The notes beneath the pieces are model-generated. The model was not told the origin of the DNA and made no database searches. It saw only the letters and a list, made by a program, of their open reading frames with translations. From Echinarachnius parma (taxonomy: Eukaryota; Echinodermata; Echinoidea; Clypeasteroida; Echinarachniidae), in contig JBAMJV010001800.1 in assembly GCA_037951105.1 (NCBI GenBank), positions 62,001-126,000 on the forward strand: a DNA stretch of 64,000 nt, given 5' to 3'. Positions 62,911-64,000 of the stretch are shown here, piece by piece (position 1 is the stretch's first letter; each line of letters starts with the position of its first letter). Both the position numbers and the translations under genes were made by a program.

Positions 62911-63077
62911 GTGAGTAAAACAAAATTGAAATCATTTCATAAAAATATGGTTTAGATTCAACCACATACAAAATACATTGGAAAATCTTGGCTTCAACCA
63001 CCCATGAATATGAGATATTACATTCATTCATTCATTCATTCATTCATTTTTCATTCCAACGGAAGTATAAAAAACAC

Positions 63078-63151
63078 ACATTTTATGAGATGATCGAAGT
63101 CGTGGAGCAAAGAGATTCCCTGGTTACCTTTCTTGAAGAAGAAAGACTCAA
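63078..63151 (+). pseudogene. Ghost of MICAL exon 22, copy 1, intact donor
   Basis: Frame reads YEMIEVVEQRDSLVTFLEEE then RLK with the donor gtgagt intact. About ten changes, half synonymous. The 5' part and acceptor are absent. The downstream intron (aaaatatggtttag, (cattcatt)n) is repeated as well. Confidence 0.88.
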
Positions 63152-63298
63152 GTGAGTTAAAAAAATAAATAAATAGAAATCACATGTCATAAAAATATGG
63201 TTTAGCTTACTAACCACATACATGTATGAATAAGAGATATTACATTCATGCATTCATTCATTCATTTTTCATTTCCAACAAAAGTATAAACAGTACAA

Positions 63299-63370
63299 AT
63301 TTGTTGATGAGATGTTAGAAGTCGTGGAGCAAAGAGATGCCCCGGTCGCCTTCCTTGAAGAAGGACTCGT
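63299..63370 (+). pseudogene. Ghost of MICAL exon 22, copy 2, damaged donor
   Basis: Reads [19 protein letters not shown], then an in-frame 3-base loss and a changed end; the donor gtgagt is now gtgaat. Spacing to copy 1 is about 217 bp. Confidence 0.85.
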
Positions 63371-63477
63371 GTGAATAAAAACAAACACAGAACCCTCATA
63401 GATACATGTATTCATCCACAGGTCTATGAAAATTAAACTTTATATACACTCGCCCGTTCATTTTTCATTCCAAAGAA

Positions 63478-63530
63478 GGAAAACTTTAAAAAATGTATTT
63501 TCGATAAGATGCTGGAACTTGAGAAAGAAT
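63478..63530 (+). pseudogene. Very faint ghost of MICAL exon 22, copy 3
   Basis: ttcgataagatgctggaac resembles gatgaaatgttggaag of the exon and sits at the expected phase of the tandem unit, after the same ttcatttttcattcca lead. No further coding similarity; weak. Confidence 0.45.
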
Positions 63531-64000
63531 GACGCGATGGAATATCAACACAAAATCTTATTCCATGACAATAAATTGTAAAATCTGAGCTTCACCATCC
63601 ATTGGTCATAAGACATCACATTCATGTTCATTCATTTATTTGCGTCTCCAACAAAAAACTATACAAAGCAATCTTTATTTATCATAAAAGGTAAGTATCC
63701 ATCTGTGGATGTAAGAGTGTGTGTGTGATTATACATACTTGTTTAAAGTATACTCAAATTCCTTTCACTCCTTTTTCCAAAAGAGGTGTCACTTATTAAA
63801 TGAACTCATCTTTGACCAGATGATTATAAATATCTTCAGAATTTGTTCCAAAAATACTTGGGCACGAGTTCATAGACAATGCTATCAGCAAAATGAAATA
63901 TTCTTGAATGGATTAAGACTACTGCTTGTACATGATTTACACATTTTAACTTTGTTTTCAAAATTACAATACCATCATTTGCAAAAGTTTAAGGCCACCC

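Larger units (their letters stand above)
57115..61006 (+). other. Intron 19: MITEs and a triplicated segment
   Basis: Besides listed elements: 57730-58140, 58445-58850, 59350-59815, 60070-60270 and 60505-61000 show no gene. Confidence 0.8.
61704..62795 (+). repeat. Intron 21: (exon-21 end + GAT repeat) tandem array
   Basis: Units of 224, 186 and 186 bp combine about 85 bases of exon 21, its donor, a gatgatgatg tract and tatgtaaacatttgt. The GAT tract continues to 62430. 62520-62760 has a further duplication (aaaacactctttgtagttgt, at 62570 and 62718). Confidence 0.9.
62911..63700 (+). repeat. Tandem units (about 185-217 bp) carrying the 3' part of exon 22 and downstream intron
   Basis: Four units share the order: exon-22-like end, aaaatatggtttag, accacatac, gagatattacattcat, (cattcatt)n, ttcattccaa, a(a)gtataaa. 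They decay with distance from the functional exon. The rest of the window to 64000 is AT-rich with no gene signal. Confidence 0.75.

Noticed and set aside
61947-62453. 168-codon Asp-rich frame on the + strand
   Set aside because: A shifted reading of the bMERB ghosts and GAT repeats, not the bMERB frame.

Overview
The window is one stretch of an intron-rich, AT-rich animal genome. A single gene on the + strand spans nearly all of it. The splice-compatible exons encode a MICAL-family F-actin monooxygenase, closest in layout to vertebrate MICAL3: FAD monooxygenase core, CH domain, LIM domain, a very long acidic and basic central region, and a C-terminal bMERB (Rab-binding) domain. The host is probably a marine invertebrate deuterostome, most likely an echinoderm. 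That is an inference from the single MICAL3-type gene and the repeat landscape (tRNA-derived SINEs, many TTAA-flanked foldback elements, a GCTCATC hairpin/GTCC repeat); I could not test it.

Layout: 1-43 and 8283-23274 hold the C-terminal two thirds of the monooxygenase. The N-terminal part with the dinucleotide-binding glycine motif lies upstream of the window. 24747-27045 is the CH domain, 28157-29537 a basic linker, 30384-31829 the LIM domain, and 32606-34293 a Ser/Pro and acidic linker. After an 8-kb intron comes one giant exon (42324-45962) with poly-Glu blocks, a charged helix, six heptad repeats and basic clusters. Then follow 47398-47615, two micro-exons (48388-48417 and 57082-57114) and the bMERB exons (61007-62910). 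The 22 visible exons keep one reading frame through every junction and give about 2,280 residues. The last bMERB exon, the stop codon and the 3' UTR are beyond the right edge.

The main unexplained structure is a set of at least 17 decayed partial copies ('ghosts') of nine exons, lying in tandem beside the intact exon. In the 5' and middle part of the gene the ghosts lie upstream and carry the acceptor side of the exon. In the bMERB part they lie downstream and carry the donor side. Repeat spacing clusters at about 167-200 bp and matches that of many purely intronic tandem duplications here. Three bMERB ghosts differ from the functional exon only by synonymous changes and one in-frame deletion over their main conserved stretch.

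The introns otherwise hold short inverted-repeat elements (several nested, two with a recognisable empty-site paralogue), tRNA-derived SINEs whose 3' tail resembles a LINE fragment at 13.7-14.0 kb, minisatellites and long polypurine/polypyrimidine tracts. I found no other protein-coding gene and no free-standing RNA gene.
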